A stretch of 64,000 nt of DNA from Bacteroidales bacterium (GCA_017962375.1 JAGCVJ010000011.1:62001-126000), one strand, 5' to 3'. Positions 26,526 to 34,745 are shown, counted from the stretch's first letter. Notes: generated by a model from the sequence alone, not told the origin. Numbers and translations are program-made.

Positions 26526-27023
26526 ATGAAGAAATTATTCATTTTGGCAATTGCAGCAATGGCATTTGCAGCATGCGGCGGAAACGGCGGTTCATCGTCA
26601 AAGGTAGAGCCTTTGAAGGAAGGTGTTAATTTTGACATGGAAAACTACTCAATCATGCTTCCTACAGGCATGGAGGAAACTTACAAGTCAGGTGATATCC
26701 TGAATGCAAGTTGCCCTGACGGCGCCAAGTTCGTTATCAACTATTACACCGGCGGTCCAACCAAGAGCCAACTCAAGACCACAGGCGATGGCCTGAAGGG
26801 TATGGTTCATGCCTGGGATCAGAGCGCTGTAAGCGAGGATCCTGTAGTTGACGGCAATATGGTAACTCTCAAGTCAAAGCTGGGCGACAATGTAAGATAT
26901 GACTTCTCATATCTGAAGGAAGACAGAATTGGCGTTACCGGAAACTTCGAATTCCCTGAGTCTGAGGCTGCCAAGTATGACGGCATGTTCCTTCCTATCT
27001 TGAAGAGCGTTGTCTTCAAGTAG
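26526..27023 (+). CDS. Small lipoprotein of unknown function
   Basis: A 165-residue protein with a lipoprotein signal (MKKLFILAIAAMAFAAC, lipidated Cys at about 17) and a Gly/Ser linker. The mature part is a compact alpha/beta sequence with IMLPTGMEE and FVINYYTGG. I do not recognise the family. It has its own -7 element upstream and a strong terminator downstream, so it is probably a single-gene transcript. Confidence 0.75.
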   Translation: MKKLFILAIAAMAFAACGGNGGSSSKVEPLKEGVNFDMENYSIMLPTGMEETYKSGDILNASCPDGAKFVINYYTGGPTKSQLKTTGDGLKGMVHAWDQSAVSEDPVVDGNMVTLKSKLGDNVRYDFSYLKEDRIGVTGNFEFPESEAAKYDGMFLPILKSVVFK

Positions 27024-27046
27024 AATTTTTCTGCTGAATTGCTAGG

Positions 27047-27073
27047 GGCGGGGATGTATTTCCCCGCCTTTTT
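27047..27073 (+). terminator. Rho-independent terminator after the 26526 lipoprotein
   Basis: GGCGGGGA and TCCCCGCC form an 8-bp perfect stem with a 6-base loop, followed by TTTTTATTT. Confidence 0.85.
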
Positions 27074-27078
27074 ATTTG

Positions 27079-27086
27079 TATCTTTG
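27079..27086 (+). promoter_or_regulatory. -7 element upstream of the 27106 lipoprotein
   Basis: TATCTTTG matches TAnnTTTG and lies 19 bases before the ATG, directly after the preceding terminator. Confidence 0.55.
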
Positions 27087-27105
27087 GGCAAACAAAATTC
27101 TTTTT

Positions 27106-27789
27106 ATGAAACGGTTATTTTTCTCAGCGATTGCTGTTATTGCTTTTGTGTTCTGCGTTTCGTCCTGCAAGTATTTCAAGGTGGGCGAAAGCAAGACTGT
27201 GGAGATTATGGATACAACGGCCACTCTGCTTAAAGCCTGGGACAAGGCTTATCCAATGGGATGGATGGCTGAAGAGGACACTCCGACAATTAAGTACCTG
27301 TTCTATGACATTGACAAGGATGGCAAGGATGAGCTGTTCATCAGCCGCGGCCCTTGGTCAATGGCCGTTTTGACTTTTGACGGAGACAGCCTCAACTGCC
27401 TGAGCGCCAAATGGCACGACAGGATGGACTATGCGGTTGCGGAAGGAGGTTATCTGGTTGAATTCTTTGAGATCTACGAGAGCCAGTTCAACAGGGAGCA
27501 GAACTGGATTTTCTACCGGCTGGAAGGCAGCAAGGTTGTGGATTCAGGATGGTTTACGGAAACATTCTCCGGCAAGGAAGAAGGAGATGATCTCTTTGAT
27601 TCGGAGGTTGAACTGAGGATTGCTGATTCCGCTGCGGTAGCCGCCCGTCCGTACGACCTGAAGGAAACAGATTACCGCAAGGTTGAAATGGAAGAATACA
27701 CTAAGCATACTCCTGGAGAGGAAGAGGCCGCGAAAAAGGTTGATGTGTCGGATCTCCCTGGCTGGAAAGAAGTTAGGGTAGAGGAATGA
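27106..27789 (+). CDS. Lipoprotein with EF-hand-like calcium loop
   Basis: The ATG at 27106 gives 227 residues with a standard lipoprotein signal (ending VSSC, Cys about 17). An upstream in-frame ATG at 27076 overlaps the -7 element and is rejected. The segment FYDIDKDGKDELFISRG at about residue 65 looks like the DxDxDG calcium loop of EF-hand or FG-GAP type repeats, with a WSMAVLTFDGDSL strand pair after it. The C-terminus is acidic. Its last codons overlap the next ATG by four bases, so it is coupled to the acyltransferase gene. Confidence 0.72.
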   Translation: MKRLFFSAIAVIAFVFCVSSCKYFKVGESKTVEIMDTTATLLKAWDKAYPMGWMAEEDTPTIKYLFYDIDKDGKDELFISRGPWSMAVLTFDGDSLNCLSAKWHDRMDYAVAEGGYLVEFFEIYESQFNREQNWIFYRLEGSKVVDSGWFTETFSGKEEGDDLFDSEVELRIADSAAVAARPYDLKETDYRKVEMEEYTKHTPGEEEAAKKVDVSDLPGWKEVRVEE

Positions 27790-28406
27790 AAACTCAAATA
27801 GATCCCAAGACTACGAGCAGGGCCAGGGCGTTTGAGATGTGGATGACTTCTCCGATGCCTATGGTAACGCTTTTCAAGACCTTTGACGTGAGCCGTCTGG
27901 TCAGGTACTGCAAACGGACCGGGTACAAGTTCAACATGGCTCTTTGCTGGTGCATTTGCAAGGCGGCAAGCGGGGTGGAGGAGTTCTATGCGGTGCCACA
28001 GGACGGGAAACTGTTCAAGTATGACAGCCTGGCCGTAAACGTGGTGGTGGATACCGTGGACGGAAGCATCAGCCTCTGCGATGTGCCTTACAGCGAGGAT
28101 ATTGCAAAGTTCAACGAAGACTATATCCGCCTGACGGACAAAGTTCGGAAAGAATGCCAGGACTGCCTTCTTTCAGATGAATGTGCAATCATAGGAACGT
28201 CAACCCTTCTGGACACCGAGCTGGACGGCATAATCAACCAGTTTTCCGGAAGGTGGAACAACCCGTTCATAGCCTGGAGCAGGTATCGCAAAAGAGGATG
28301 GTTCAAGACAGAGCTCAAGGTTAGCATGCAGTTCCACCACAGCCAGATGGACGGGGCCCACGCGGCACAATATCTTGAATGTCTCCAGAAAATAATCGCG
28401 ATGTAG
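27786..28406 (+). CDS. Chloramphenicol acetyltransferase-like acyltransferase
   Basis: A 206-residue protein of the CAT fold. The catalytic HxxxDG motif is HHSQMDG with the catalytic His at about residue 185, and the N-terminal part has the typical DVSRLVRYCKRTGYKFNMAL helix. True CATs are about 215 residues and trimeric, with the active site shared between subunits. Many genomic CAT-like proteins in Bacteroidota do not act on chloramphenicol, so resistance is not inferred. It overlaps the upstream lipoprotein stop by four bases. The palindrome ATCGCGAT occurs just before its stop. Confidence 0.86.
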   Translation: MKTQIDPKTTSRARAFEMWMTSPMPMVTLFKTFDVSRLVRYCKRTGYKFNMALCWCICKAASGVEEFYAVPQDGKLFKYDSLAVNVVVDTVDGSISLCDVPYSEDIAKFNEDYIRLTDKVRKECQDCLLSDECAIIGTSTLLDTELDGIINQFSGRWNNPFIAWSRYRKRGWFKTELKVSMQFHHSQMDGAHAAQYLECLQKIIAM

Positions 28407-28419
28407 ATGCATTTTCCTA

Positions 28420-28450
28420 TTGGTTTTTTACGGAAATATCTTTAATTTTG
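28420..28450 (+). promoter_or_regulatory. Complete -33/-7 promoter of the DUF805 gene
   Basis: TTG at 28420-28422 and TAATTTTG at 28443-28450 are separated by 20 bases, the spacing expected for the Bacteroidota housekeeping sigma factor. The ATG follows 70 bases later. Confidence 0.7.
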
Positions 28451-28520
28451 TAAGTACTGAAAAACATTAATTGGCTGACTAAACTAGTTCATTTATTATA
28501 ATAACCTAAAAATCAACATT

Positions 28521-29039
28521 ATGGCACAAGTTGTACCTCAATTGGATTTTATGCAGGCAGTAAAGCTTGCTTGGAGCCGTGTTAAAGAAACTACCGGCCG
28601 TTCACGCAGATCAGAATTCTGGTGGGCAATGCTTGCAGTAGGAGTAGGCGGAGCTATTGTAGGCCTTATCTTAGGTCTTATTCCTGGCATCGGCATTTGG
28701 CTGAAATCTATTGTTAACGTTGCAGTAGTAATCTTGACAGTTCCTTTGATGATGCGTCGTCTGCATGATGCAGGAAAGAGCGATGGTCTGGTAAAGGCTT
28801 ATGTAATTCTCTTTATTGCAACAATTATCCTTGGAATCGTAGCTTACTATGCAGCAAGAAGCCTTGCTCTTGGTCTGATGTCCATTACCGGTATTCTCAG
28901 CACTATCGCAGGTCTTGGCGGTCTTGTTGTAGCTATTATCCTGATAGTTTACTGTGTTCAGGACAGCGAGGGCCCTAACAAGTTCGGTCCTTCTCCAAAA
29001 TATCCTGAGGGAAAGCCTGAGATTCCTGCACAGCAGTAA
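28521..29039 (+). CDS. DUF805 family membrane protein
   Basis: A 172-residue membrane protein with the DUF805 signature RSRRSEFWWAMLAVGVGG at about residues 27-44 and the second conserved motif RRLHDAGKS near residue 84. About four hydrophobic helices span residues 34-55, 65-78, 90-110 and 115-145, and the tail is cytoplasmic and Pro-rich. The family is widespread and has no established activity. It has its own promoter and terminator. Confidence 0.9.
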   Translation: MAQVVPQLDFMQAVKLAWSRVKETTGRSRRSEFWWAMLAVGVGGAIVGLILGLIPGIGIWLKSIVNVAVVILTVPLMMRRLHDAGKSDGLVKAYVILFIATIILGIVAYYAARSLALGLMSITGILSTIAGLGGLVVAIILIVYCVQDSEGPNKFGPSPKYPEGKPEIPAQQ

Positions 29040-29063
29040 TCCAATTTGCTATAAGGCACAAGA

Positions 29064-29097
29064 AAAGGCGGAAGATTTTTCCGCCTTTCTTTTTTTG
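29064..29097. terminator. Bidirectional terminator between the DUF805 and glycosyltransferase genes
   Basis: AAAGGCGGAA and TTCCGCCTTT form a perfect 10-bp stem with a 5-base loop, followed on the plus strand by CTTTTTTTTG and on the minus strand by TCTTG. It serves the DUF805 gene strongly and the converging operon less strongly. Confidence 0.85.
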
Positions 29098-29117
29098 TAT
29101 CCCGATGAAGCTTTCCG

Positions 29118-29834
29118 TCAGATCTTGTCCATTCCCCTGGTGAACTTTATCCAGTAGTACTTGATAGGGTTCTTGTACTTGAGCAGTTTCCACGGGCGGC
29201 TCTGGTGCGGACGGTGAATCACAGGAAGAGTGGTGAAAAGATAGTTCTTCAGCCCCAGGTCCAGCGCCTCGTGGGAGATGGTGACGTCGTACCAGTTCTT
29301 GCTCGGGTCCAGGGTGTTGAAGTCGAATCCCTGCAGAAGGGCAGGGGTGAGAAGCGAGCAGCAGAAGCTGCAGTGCTTCTTGGTGTCTATCACCTGGTTC
29401 TCCTTGCCCAGAGCGTGCTTGTAAGGGTAGTTGATCACTCCTTGGTCGTCCACGGTTACGGCGGCGGCAATGGCGCAGTCCGGCCTTTGCAGGGCGCCTT
29501 CTGCCAGAGACTGGAGAGTGTCCTTTTTGACCGTGACGTCGCTTTCCACAATAAGAAGGCCGGCGCTTTTTTCCAGAGCCTCTTTCTGGCAGATCTGGAG
29601 CACCAGCAGATAGTTCGGGGAAGGATGGTCGGTAATGTCACTCAGGTTAACCAGACGGAAGCCGTACTGCTTGGAGGCTTCCTCCAGCTTCTTGGTGTTC
29701 TCTTCGGTGGAGAAATCGTTGTAGACGGTGTAGGTGTGAGGAAACTCCATTTCCGAGCCCTGGATGGCCTTTATGGTTTCCAGGGTGGATTCTATGGAGT
29801 CCTTCACCGGGGTTATGATGTGAATCTCTTTCAT
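29118..29834 (-). CDS. Family 2-like glycosyltransferase
   Basis: A 238-residue GT-A fold protein without a membrane anchor. The start IHIITPVKDSIESTLETIKAI is the nucleotide-sugar binding strand and helix, TVYNDFSTEENT is the second strand motif, and LLIVESDVTVKKD resembles the DxD-type acidic site as ESDV. The end KYYWIKFTRGMDKI is basic and aromatic. It lies five bases after the ScpB-like gene. The sugar and acceptor are unknown. Confidence 0.82.
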   Translation of the reverse strand: MKEIHIITPVKDSIESTLETIKAIQGSEMEFPHTYTVYNDFSTEENTKKLEEASKQYGFRLVNLSDITDHPSPNYLLVLQICQKEALEKSAGLLIVESDVTVKKDTLQSLAEGALQRPDCAIAAAVTVDDQGVINYPYKHALGKENQVIDTKKHCSFCCSLLTPALLQGFDFNTLDPSKNWYDVTISHEALDLGLKNYLFTTLPVIHRPHQSRPWKLLKYKNPIKYYWIKFTRGMDKI

Positions 29835-29839
29835 TACTG

Positions 29840-30664
29840 TTAGTTGGTGTCCAGATCTGAGGCTTTGCCCTTGTACTCAGGCTTTCTCTTTTCCAGGAAA
29901 GAGTTGATGCCTTCAAGATAGTCAGTTCCCTTGTAAACCTTGGTGCGGTAGGCGTTTATTCTCTCGAAACTTTCGGAGGAAAGCACGGTGGCCGCCTTGC
30001 TCAGTATGCGGAACTGGCGCTTGATGGCGCTGATGCTCATGACGCTGTTGCTGCGAAGAGGGGTAAGGAACTGCTTCTCCAGCACGTCATTCAAGTCTTC
30101 TGGCTTGGCTATCCTGTTTATCAAGCCTACGTTGAGAGCGTCCTGAGCCGTAATCGGGGTGGCAAGGAAGAACATCTCCCTGGCCTTGTTCATTCCCAGC
30201 TGGTTGATGAAGTGCATAATGCCGGAAGCGTTGTACGGAATGCCAATCTTGGCCGGGGTGATGGCAAAGGTGGCAGTGTCCGCGCTCACTATCATGTCAC
30301 ACGACAGGCAGAGGTCGCAGGCTCCGCCCCAGACAGTTCCGCCCACGCAGGCGATAACCGGAATAGGCACTTCCTGAACAGTCCTGAGGAGCTTTTCCAT
30401 CGGCACGTCGTATGCCAGAGGGTCTTCTCCGTCACGAGGAAGCTCGTTGATGTCGTGACCGGCGCTCCAGACTCCCTTGTTGCACTTGGCTTTTATCACG
30501 ATGGCCACGCATTCCTTCTCGTAGCCCTTCTTGATGGCCTTCACCAGCTCTGAGCACATTTCATGGCTCAGGCAGTTGAAATGCTCCGCATTCTGCATCT
30601 CGACAAAGCAGACGCGGTCTTTTACAGTGGTTTTTACTAGCATATCGGGAAGATTATAAGTCAC
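29840..30664 (-). CDS. scpB: Methylmalonyl-CoA decarboxylase (ScpB-like crotonase)
   Basis: A crotonase-fold protein of 274 residues. It has the segment SAGHDINELPRDGEDPLAYD followed by PVIACVGGTVWGGACDLCLSCDM and the late FERINAYRTKVYKGTDYLEGINSFLEKRKP, which closely recall E. coli ScpB, the enzyme turning methylmalonyl-CoA into propionyl-CoA. The oxyanion-hole regions are intact. A start at 30643 (MLVKTTVKD) is also possible and would avoid the 11-base overlap with the upstream gene. No methylmalonyl-CoA mutase is nearby, so the substrate is a family-based inference. Confidence 0.85.
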   Translation of the reverse strand: MTYNLPDMLVKTTVKDRVCFVEMQNAEHFNCLSHEMCSELVKAIKKGYEKECVAIVIKAKCNKGVWSAGHDINELPRDGEDPLAYDVPMEKLLRTVQEVPIPVIACVGGTVWGGACDLCLSCDMIVSADTATFAITPAKIGIPYNASGIMHFINQLGMNKAREMFFLATPITAQDALNVGLINRIAKPEDLNDVLEKQFLTPLRSNSVMSISAIKRQFRILSKAATVLSSESFERINAYRTKVYKGTDYLEGINSFLEKRKPEYKGKASDLDTN

Positions 30665-31190
30665 CGAAATTTGCCATGGCTTCCTTGGCTGCAGTTAAAA
30701 CGCCTCCGGTAATTGCAATAATGGCGCACAGGGCAAGGAATGATATAATCAGGCCTGCTATGGCCAGTCCTCTCGGCTTGCGGAATATTCCTATGAACGA
30801 GAAGATAAGGCCCAGAAGCCATATAACCCAGCCCAGGACAGGAATCCATCCGGTAAGCAGAGACAGCAGCGCCAGTATGAAACCGGCGATGCCCAGTCCG
30901 TTGCTCTTGGAACGCTGCGGCTCGTTGTAGTAAGGCTGAGTGTATTGAGGCGGCACTTGCTGGTTGTACTGAGGCGGTGCCTGCTGGCCATACTGTGGAG
31001 GCGGCGGTGGCGGAGTCTGCTGCTGGCTGTAAGACTGCTGAGGCTCCGGCTGCGGCTCAGGCTGAGGGTTTCTGGCGTATTGAGGGCCTTCGTGCCTTTC
31101 GTCAAGCCACTTGCCGCAGAAGCGGCATTTGATTGCCATTGCGTTTATTTCCTGTCCGCAAAACGGACACTTCTTGGTTTGTTCTTCCAT
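30654..31190 (-). CDS. Zinc-ribbon membrane protein with Pro/Gln linker
   Basis: A 178-residue protein built in three parts. Residues 5-28 are a zinc ribbon with two CxxC pairs (KCPFCGQ and KCRFCGKW). Residues 40-92 are a low-complexity Pro/Gln/Tyr linker. Residues 97-165 hold two or three membrane helices of the DUF4190 type (GLGIAGFILALLSLLTGWIP and RGLAIAGLIISFLALCAIIA). Proteins of this build are common in Bacteroidota and their role is unknown. It is two bases from its upstream neighbour and overlaps the ScpB-like gene. Confidence 0.8.
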   Translation of the reverse strand: MEEQTKKCPFCGQEINAMAIKCRFCGKWLDERHEGPQYARNPQPEPQPEPQQSYSQQQTPPPPPPQYGQQAPPQYNQQVPPQYTQPYYNEPQRSKSNGLGIAGFILALLSLLTGWIPVLGWVIWLLGLIFSFIGIFRKPRGLAIAGLIISFLALCAIIAITGGVLTAAKEAMANFGDL

Positions 31191-31192
31191 AA

Positions 31193-31744
31193 CTAGAGTC
31201 TTGTTAAATAACTGATGAAATTCTCAGCGGCTTTGTAAGCGCCTTCCGGTGTAGGCTGGCTGTCAGGAAAGGCTTCCGTGTTGATATTTTTTGGCACAAG
31301 GCTTCTGATCAGCTTGCCGTTCTCCCAGTAAAAGCGCCACTCAAGGGCGTTGCCGTCATACCCAAAGGCTTTGTGATAGTAGAATTCCGGCTTGCCGTTT
31401 TCGTCGTAGAGGATTTCCGTGTAAAATTCTCTGACGGAAACATTGTATTTGTTGCGGACGAAAAAGATATGGCGGTCAAAATTCCATTCTTCATCGAGCC
31501 CCATAGCGTAAAAGATCTCGGTAGTTTCCTTGTGAGGGCCGCTTCCGCTCCACATTTCCTGGATGTTTACAGTGGCGCAGTTTACGAAGACATCTTCATA
31601 ATAACCTCCTGCAGTATTGATTTTTTCCAGTGCTGCAGCGTAATCCTTGCGGATCTTGGCTATGGCTTGATCTGTCTTTTGGGCCTTGAGCCCTGCCGGA
31701 ACCAGAATCAGCGCGGCAAGGACGGCCAGTATTGTCTTTTTCAT
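31193..31744 (-). CDS. Secreted protein, paralogue of the adjacent 31747 gene
   Basis: The ATG at 31744 gives 183 residues with a clear signal peptide (MKKTILAVLAALILVPAGLKA). The mature protein shares with its upstream neighbour a run containing EMWSGSGPHKETTEIFYAMGL, then a YNV.REFYTEILYDENGKPEF strand region and a WRFYWENGKLI segment. No known family is recognised. It lies two bases after its paralogue, which points to tandem duplication. An alternative ATG at 31759 would overlap the neighbour. Confidence 0.72.
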   Translation of the reverse strand: MKKTILAVLAALILVPAGLKAQKTDQAIAKIRKDYAAALEKINTAGGYYEDVFVNCATVNIQEMWSGSGPHKETTEIFYAMGLDEEWNFDRHIFFVRNKYNVSVREFYTEILYDENGKPEFYYHKAFGYDGNALEWRFYWENGKLIRSLVPKNINTEAFPDSQPTPEGAYKAAENFISYLTRL

Positions 31745-31746
31745 AA

Positions 31747-32322
31747 TCAATAGTTCCAAAGGTTATTCATTGTGGCAATCTGGAATATCATCTTGGCAGC
31801 CTTCATGGCGTCTTCGGCAGAAGGGACCATTTCAGGGTCATCAGCAGGTATTTCTTTGATCAGCTTTTCGTTCCACCAGTAATAGCGGCACTCGTGAATC
31901 TTGCCGTTATAGTCCTTGGTCTTGGCATAGAAGAATATCGGCTTGTTGGTTTCAGGCTTGCCGTTATCCTCGTCGATATAGAGGACTTCATAATAGTAAT
32001 TTTGGCTGCCTATGTTGTAGGTGGAGCGGGCAAATCTCGGGAATCTCTGGATCTCGTCGTTCTCCTGGTTCAGGTCAAGCCCAAAGAAAATCTCCATTTT
32101 GCCTTTGTGCTCTCCGCTGCCGGGCCACATTTCATCCGAAGTGATAACGATTTTGTCCTTTGCCGGATATTCCGGGTCTGACCTGAGCTGAATCATATTC
32201 ATCGCTGAGGTATAATGCTGGCGTATGGTTGCCAGATTCTTTTCAGTGGTGTTCTGGGCCTTTGAAATTGCCGGCATAAGCAGCAGTGCCAGCAAAACAA
32301 TTGTCAGATGTCTGAGTTTCAT
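31747..32322 (-). CDS. Secreted protein, paralogue of the adjacent 31193 gene
   Basis: A 191-residue protein with a signal peptide ending at about residue 22 (MPAISKAQ). The mature part aligns by eye with the following gene: MWPGSGEHKGKMEIFFGL, then YNIGSQNYYYEVLYIDEDNGKPE, then CRYYWWNEKLIKEIP. Sequence is too diverged for a very recent duplication. It lies 21 bases after the transglutaminase gene and probably shares its promoter. Confidence 0.72.
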   Translation of the reverse strand: MKLRHLTIVLLALLLMPAISKAQNTTEKNLATIRQHYTSAMNMIQLRSDPEYPAKDKIVITSDEMWPGSGEHKGKMEIFFGLDLNQENDEIQRFPRFARSTYNIGSQNYYYEVLYIDEDNGKPETNKPIFFYAKTKDYNGKIHECRYYWWNEKLIKEIPADDPEMVPSAEDAMKAAKMIFQIATMNNLWNY

Positions 32323-32343
32323 AATATTGAAAGTTTTGGTTTA

Positions 32344-34062
32344 TTATTCGTAATCTACGTCCATCCAGCATTTCCAGCCGCCGTTGAGGATGTTTCCTCC
32401 TCTCCACTCGGCTTCTCCCATCTGGAAGTCAACCTCGTCGTTGTGAGGATAGATCTTGGCCGGATACAGAGGAGCCCACTTGCCGTATTCGTCATTTACA
32501 ATGAGCCTGTAGGCGTCAAGTCCCTTGGAGAAGAAGAACTTGAGCATCTGCTGGTCGTCTGTCAGAACGGAGGTGGTGTCGGCCTTGTCTGTGTCTCCGC
32601 CGCTGTAGCCGAAGCTCTGGTCAACAGGAACCCAGCCCACGCCTTCGTAGTAAACTTCTGCCCAGTCGTGCAGGTTCACGTGGCCCGGATGCAGCATCCA
32701 GCCGCTCTGCCATCTTGCAGGAACGCCCTTGTAGCGGGCCATGGTCATGAACAGCAGCGATACCTGTCCGCAGTCTCCGTGCCCGTTCTCCAGAACGTAC
32801 ATAGGGATGTTAGGAATGGTGGAGTAGTCTCTGGCTCCGGCCCAAGGAATGTTCTCGGTAACCCAGCACCAGATTCTCTTCACTTTCTCGTAAGGCTCGG
32901 TGACGCCTGCGGTAAGGCTGTCTGCCAGGGCCTTGATTTTGTCGGTGAAGACAATATGCCTCTCTCTTTCTGCAGTGTAGGTCTTGTATATCAGCGATGT
33001 GGTGTCGTAAGGCTGAATCTGCTCTTCCAGATGAGAGAAGTACTGGTTGTAGGAAGTGAAACTCAGGTCATATCCGGCCTTCAGGGTGTCTTTACCGTTG
33101 GAAACCATCTCTATGTAAAGGCTTCTTCTTGCGGCGTCAGGGCTTGAGATGATGTAGCCGTCTGCCATATAGGCGCCTTCATTTCCCTTGATCTGGCTTC
33201 CGTCTTCATAGAACTTGGATGCCAGGGTGCCGTCTGTAGTGGCTGACGGGTATCCAAGGGTTTCTTTCTTGCTGATCTTGGTATTCAGGCCCCTGAACTT
33301 TACCTGCGGAGTTACCTGCGGAAGCTCGAGGTCCTTGTAGTCTGAGTTGTATCCGATGAAAACTCTCTTGAGCTCGATGTCTTTCTGCCTTTCTTTTTCT
33401 TTCGGGTAAGGCAGCCATATTCTAACGACTTCACCTTCAGGAACGGCGTTTGGCATGACTCTCATAAGCACGTGGATGGTCATCTTGACAGGGTCCACAT
33501 AAGAACTTAAGCGGACATCCTTACCCCATACCTGCTGGAAGCAGGCGTCGGAGATTACCTTTGGAAGATAACCTTTCAGGAAGTCTCCGGTGGTTCCGGT
33601 ATCAGGGCCGTCTACGGCCTCACGGGCCGCCACGCATACAGGGTCAACCAGGAAGAGGTTGCCAGGTCCCTTGCGGAAGAAATGCTGGACTCCGTCAATA
33701 GTCTTGGCTTCCAGCACTTTTGCTTCAACCCAGGCCTGGATCATTGCAGGGTCTGCGTTAGGGACATATTTCTTGACATATTCCAGGACCTCCGGCTGGG
33801 TGAGGGAGAAATCGCTGAGGATTCTCTGCATCTTGTCCTTTTCAAAGTTTATCAGATACTTGTCTGCCTCTGAAAGGGCTCCGGTTTTTTCTGCTGCGGC
33901 GAGAATCTGGTTGGCTCTCTTGAAGTCGCCGTTTTCAATCAGCTGGTCCAGAGTGGCTTCGTCCAGTTTGGGATTGATTTCTGCGGTTTCTGTTTTGCAG
34001 GATGTGAAAGCGGCGGCAAGACCTATAGCCGCTGCAAAGAAGAGTATACGCAAGTTTTTCAT
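32344..34062 (-). CDS. Lipoprotein with transglutaminase-like domain
   Basis: The ATG at 34062 gives 572 residues and a lipoprotein signal (MKNLRILFFAAAIGLAAAFTSC). An in-frame ATG at 34125 lies inside a terminator and is rejected. The N-terminal 60-200 region is helical, a middle beta region follows, and the C-terminal transglutaminase-like domain has the triad Cys in GHGDCGQVS (about 431), His in NLHDWAEVYY (about 465) and Asp in WVPVDQSFG (about 481). Such domains usually act as peptidases, amidases or crosslinkers of surface proteins. The protein would face the periplasm or the cell surface. It heads a six-gene run. Confidence 0.88.
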   Translation of the reverse strand: MKNLRILFFAAAIGLAAAFTSCKTETAEINPKLDEATLDQLIENGDFKRANQILAAAEKTGALSEADKYLINFEKDKMQRILSDFSLTQPEVLEYVKKYVPNADPAMIQAWVEAKVLEAKTIDGVQHFFRKGPGNLFLVDPVCVAAREAVDGPDTGTTGDFLKGYLPKVISDACFQQVWGKDVRLSSYVDPVKMTIHVLMRVMPNAVPEGEVVRIWLPYPKEKERQKDIELKRVFIGYNSDYKDLELPQVTPQVKFRGLNTKISKKETLGYPSATTDGTLASKFYEDGSQIKGNEGAYMADGYIISSPDAARRSLYIEMVSNGKDTLKAGYDLSFTSYNQYFSHLEEQIQPYDTTSLIYKTYTAERERHIVFTDKIKALADSLTAGVTEPYEKVKRIWCWVTENIPWAGARDYSTIPNIPMYVLENGHGDCGQVSLLFMTMARYKGVPARWQSGWMLHPGHVNLHDWAEVYYEGVGWVPVDQSFGYSGGDTDKADTTSVLTDDQQMLKFFFSKGLDAYRLIVNDEYGKWAPLYPAKIYPHNDEVDFQMGEAEWRGGNILNGGWKCWMDVDYE

Positions 34063-34091
34063 AACAATATGGCTGTTTCTAAAGCTATTCA

Positions 34092-34122
34092 CAAATATAA
34101 TCAAATGTCTAAAAAGGCACAA
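34092..34122 (-). promoter_or_regulatory. Complete -33/-7 promoter of the transglutaminase-led operon
   Basis: On the minus strand TTG (34122-34120) and TATATTTG (34099-34092) are 20 bases apart. The ATG follows 29 bases later. The -33 element abuts the efp terminator. Confidence 0.7.
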
Positions 34123-34124
34123 CA

Positions 34125-34158
34125 AAAAAGCCGCATGCTTTTTTGCGTGCGGCTTTTT
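34125..34158 (-). terminator. Rho-independent terminator after efp
   Basis: A 14-bp stem (AAAAAGCCGCATGC / GCGTGCGGCTTTTT, one wobble) with a 6-base loop is followed on the minus strand by a T tract ending TTGTTG. Confidence 0.87.
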
Positions 34159-34175
34159 GTCTGGCTTGGGGTTTC

Positions 34176-34745
34176 TTAGCCTTTCACTCTTTCTCCGTAG
34201 GTGCGGTCTTCTACTTTTACGCTGATCTTCTCGCCGTTCTGGATGAAAAGCGGAACCATGATCTTGGCGCCGGTCTCCAGGGTGGCTTCCTTCATTGCGT
34301 TGGTGGAAGCGGTGTTGCCCTTTACGGCTGGCTCAGTGTAGGTTACCTCAAGTTCAACGAAAGACGGAAGCTCGCAGGTGAGAATCTCCTCGTGGTCTGC
34401 CCAAACCATCATCTCCACGTTCTGGCCTTCTTTCATCAGGTCTGCGTTCTCAACAAAGTCTTTGTCCAGATGAACCTGCTCAAAGGTCTCGCGATGCATG
34501 AAGTTGTAGCCAGACTCGTCTGCATAGAGATACTGGTAAGGCCTTCTCTCAACTGACACGAGGTCTATTCTTTCGCCGGCTCCGTATGTGTGCTCCAGAA
34601 GCTTTCCTGTCTGGAGATCCTTGAATTTCGTTCTTACGATGGTGTTTCCTTTGCCTGGCTTAACATGCTGGAAGTAAACAAGCTGGCAAGGATGATCGTT
34701 GAATAGGAAGAAAATGCCGTTTTTAAAATCTGCTGTAGTTGCCAT
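34176..34745 (-). CDS. efp: Translation elongation factor P
   Basis: A 189-residue three-domain factor that rescues ribosomes stalled at polyproline stretches. The tip loop of domain I carries KPGKGNTIVR with the usual modification-site lysine at about residue 32. Domain II starts near residue 68 and the C-terminal domain ends with KISVKVEDRTYGERVKG, with the conserved Y near the end. The modification enzyme, if any, is not in the window. The first 23 bases overlap the end of ispH, and an internal -7 element lies within ispH. Confidence 0.96.
   Translation of the reverse strand: MATTADFKNGIFFLFNDHPCQLVYFQHVKPGKGNTIVRTKFKDLQTGKLLEHTYGAGERIDLVSVERRPYQYLYADESGYNFMHRETFEQVHLDKDFVENADLMKEGQNVEMMVWADHEEILTCELPSFVELEVTYTEPAVKGNTASTNAMKEATLETGAKIMVPLFIQNGEKISVKVEDRTYGERVKG

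Noticed and set aside
27786..28406. Chloramphenicol resistance gene
   Set aside because: The HxxxDG motif shows the fold only; chromosomal CAT-like proteins often lack that activity and there is no mobile context.
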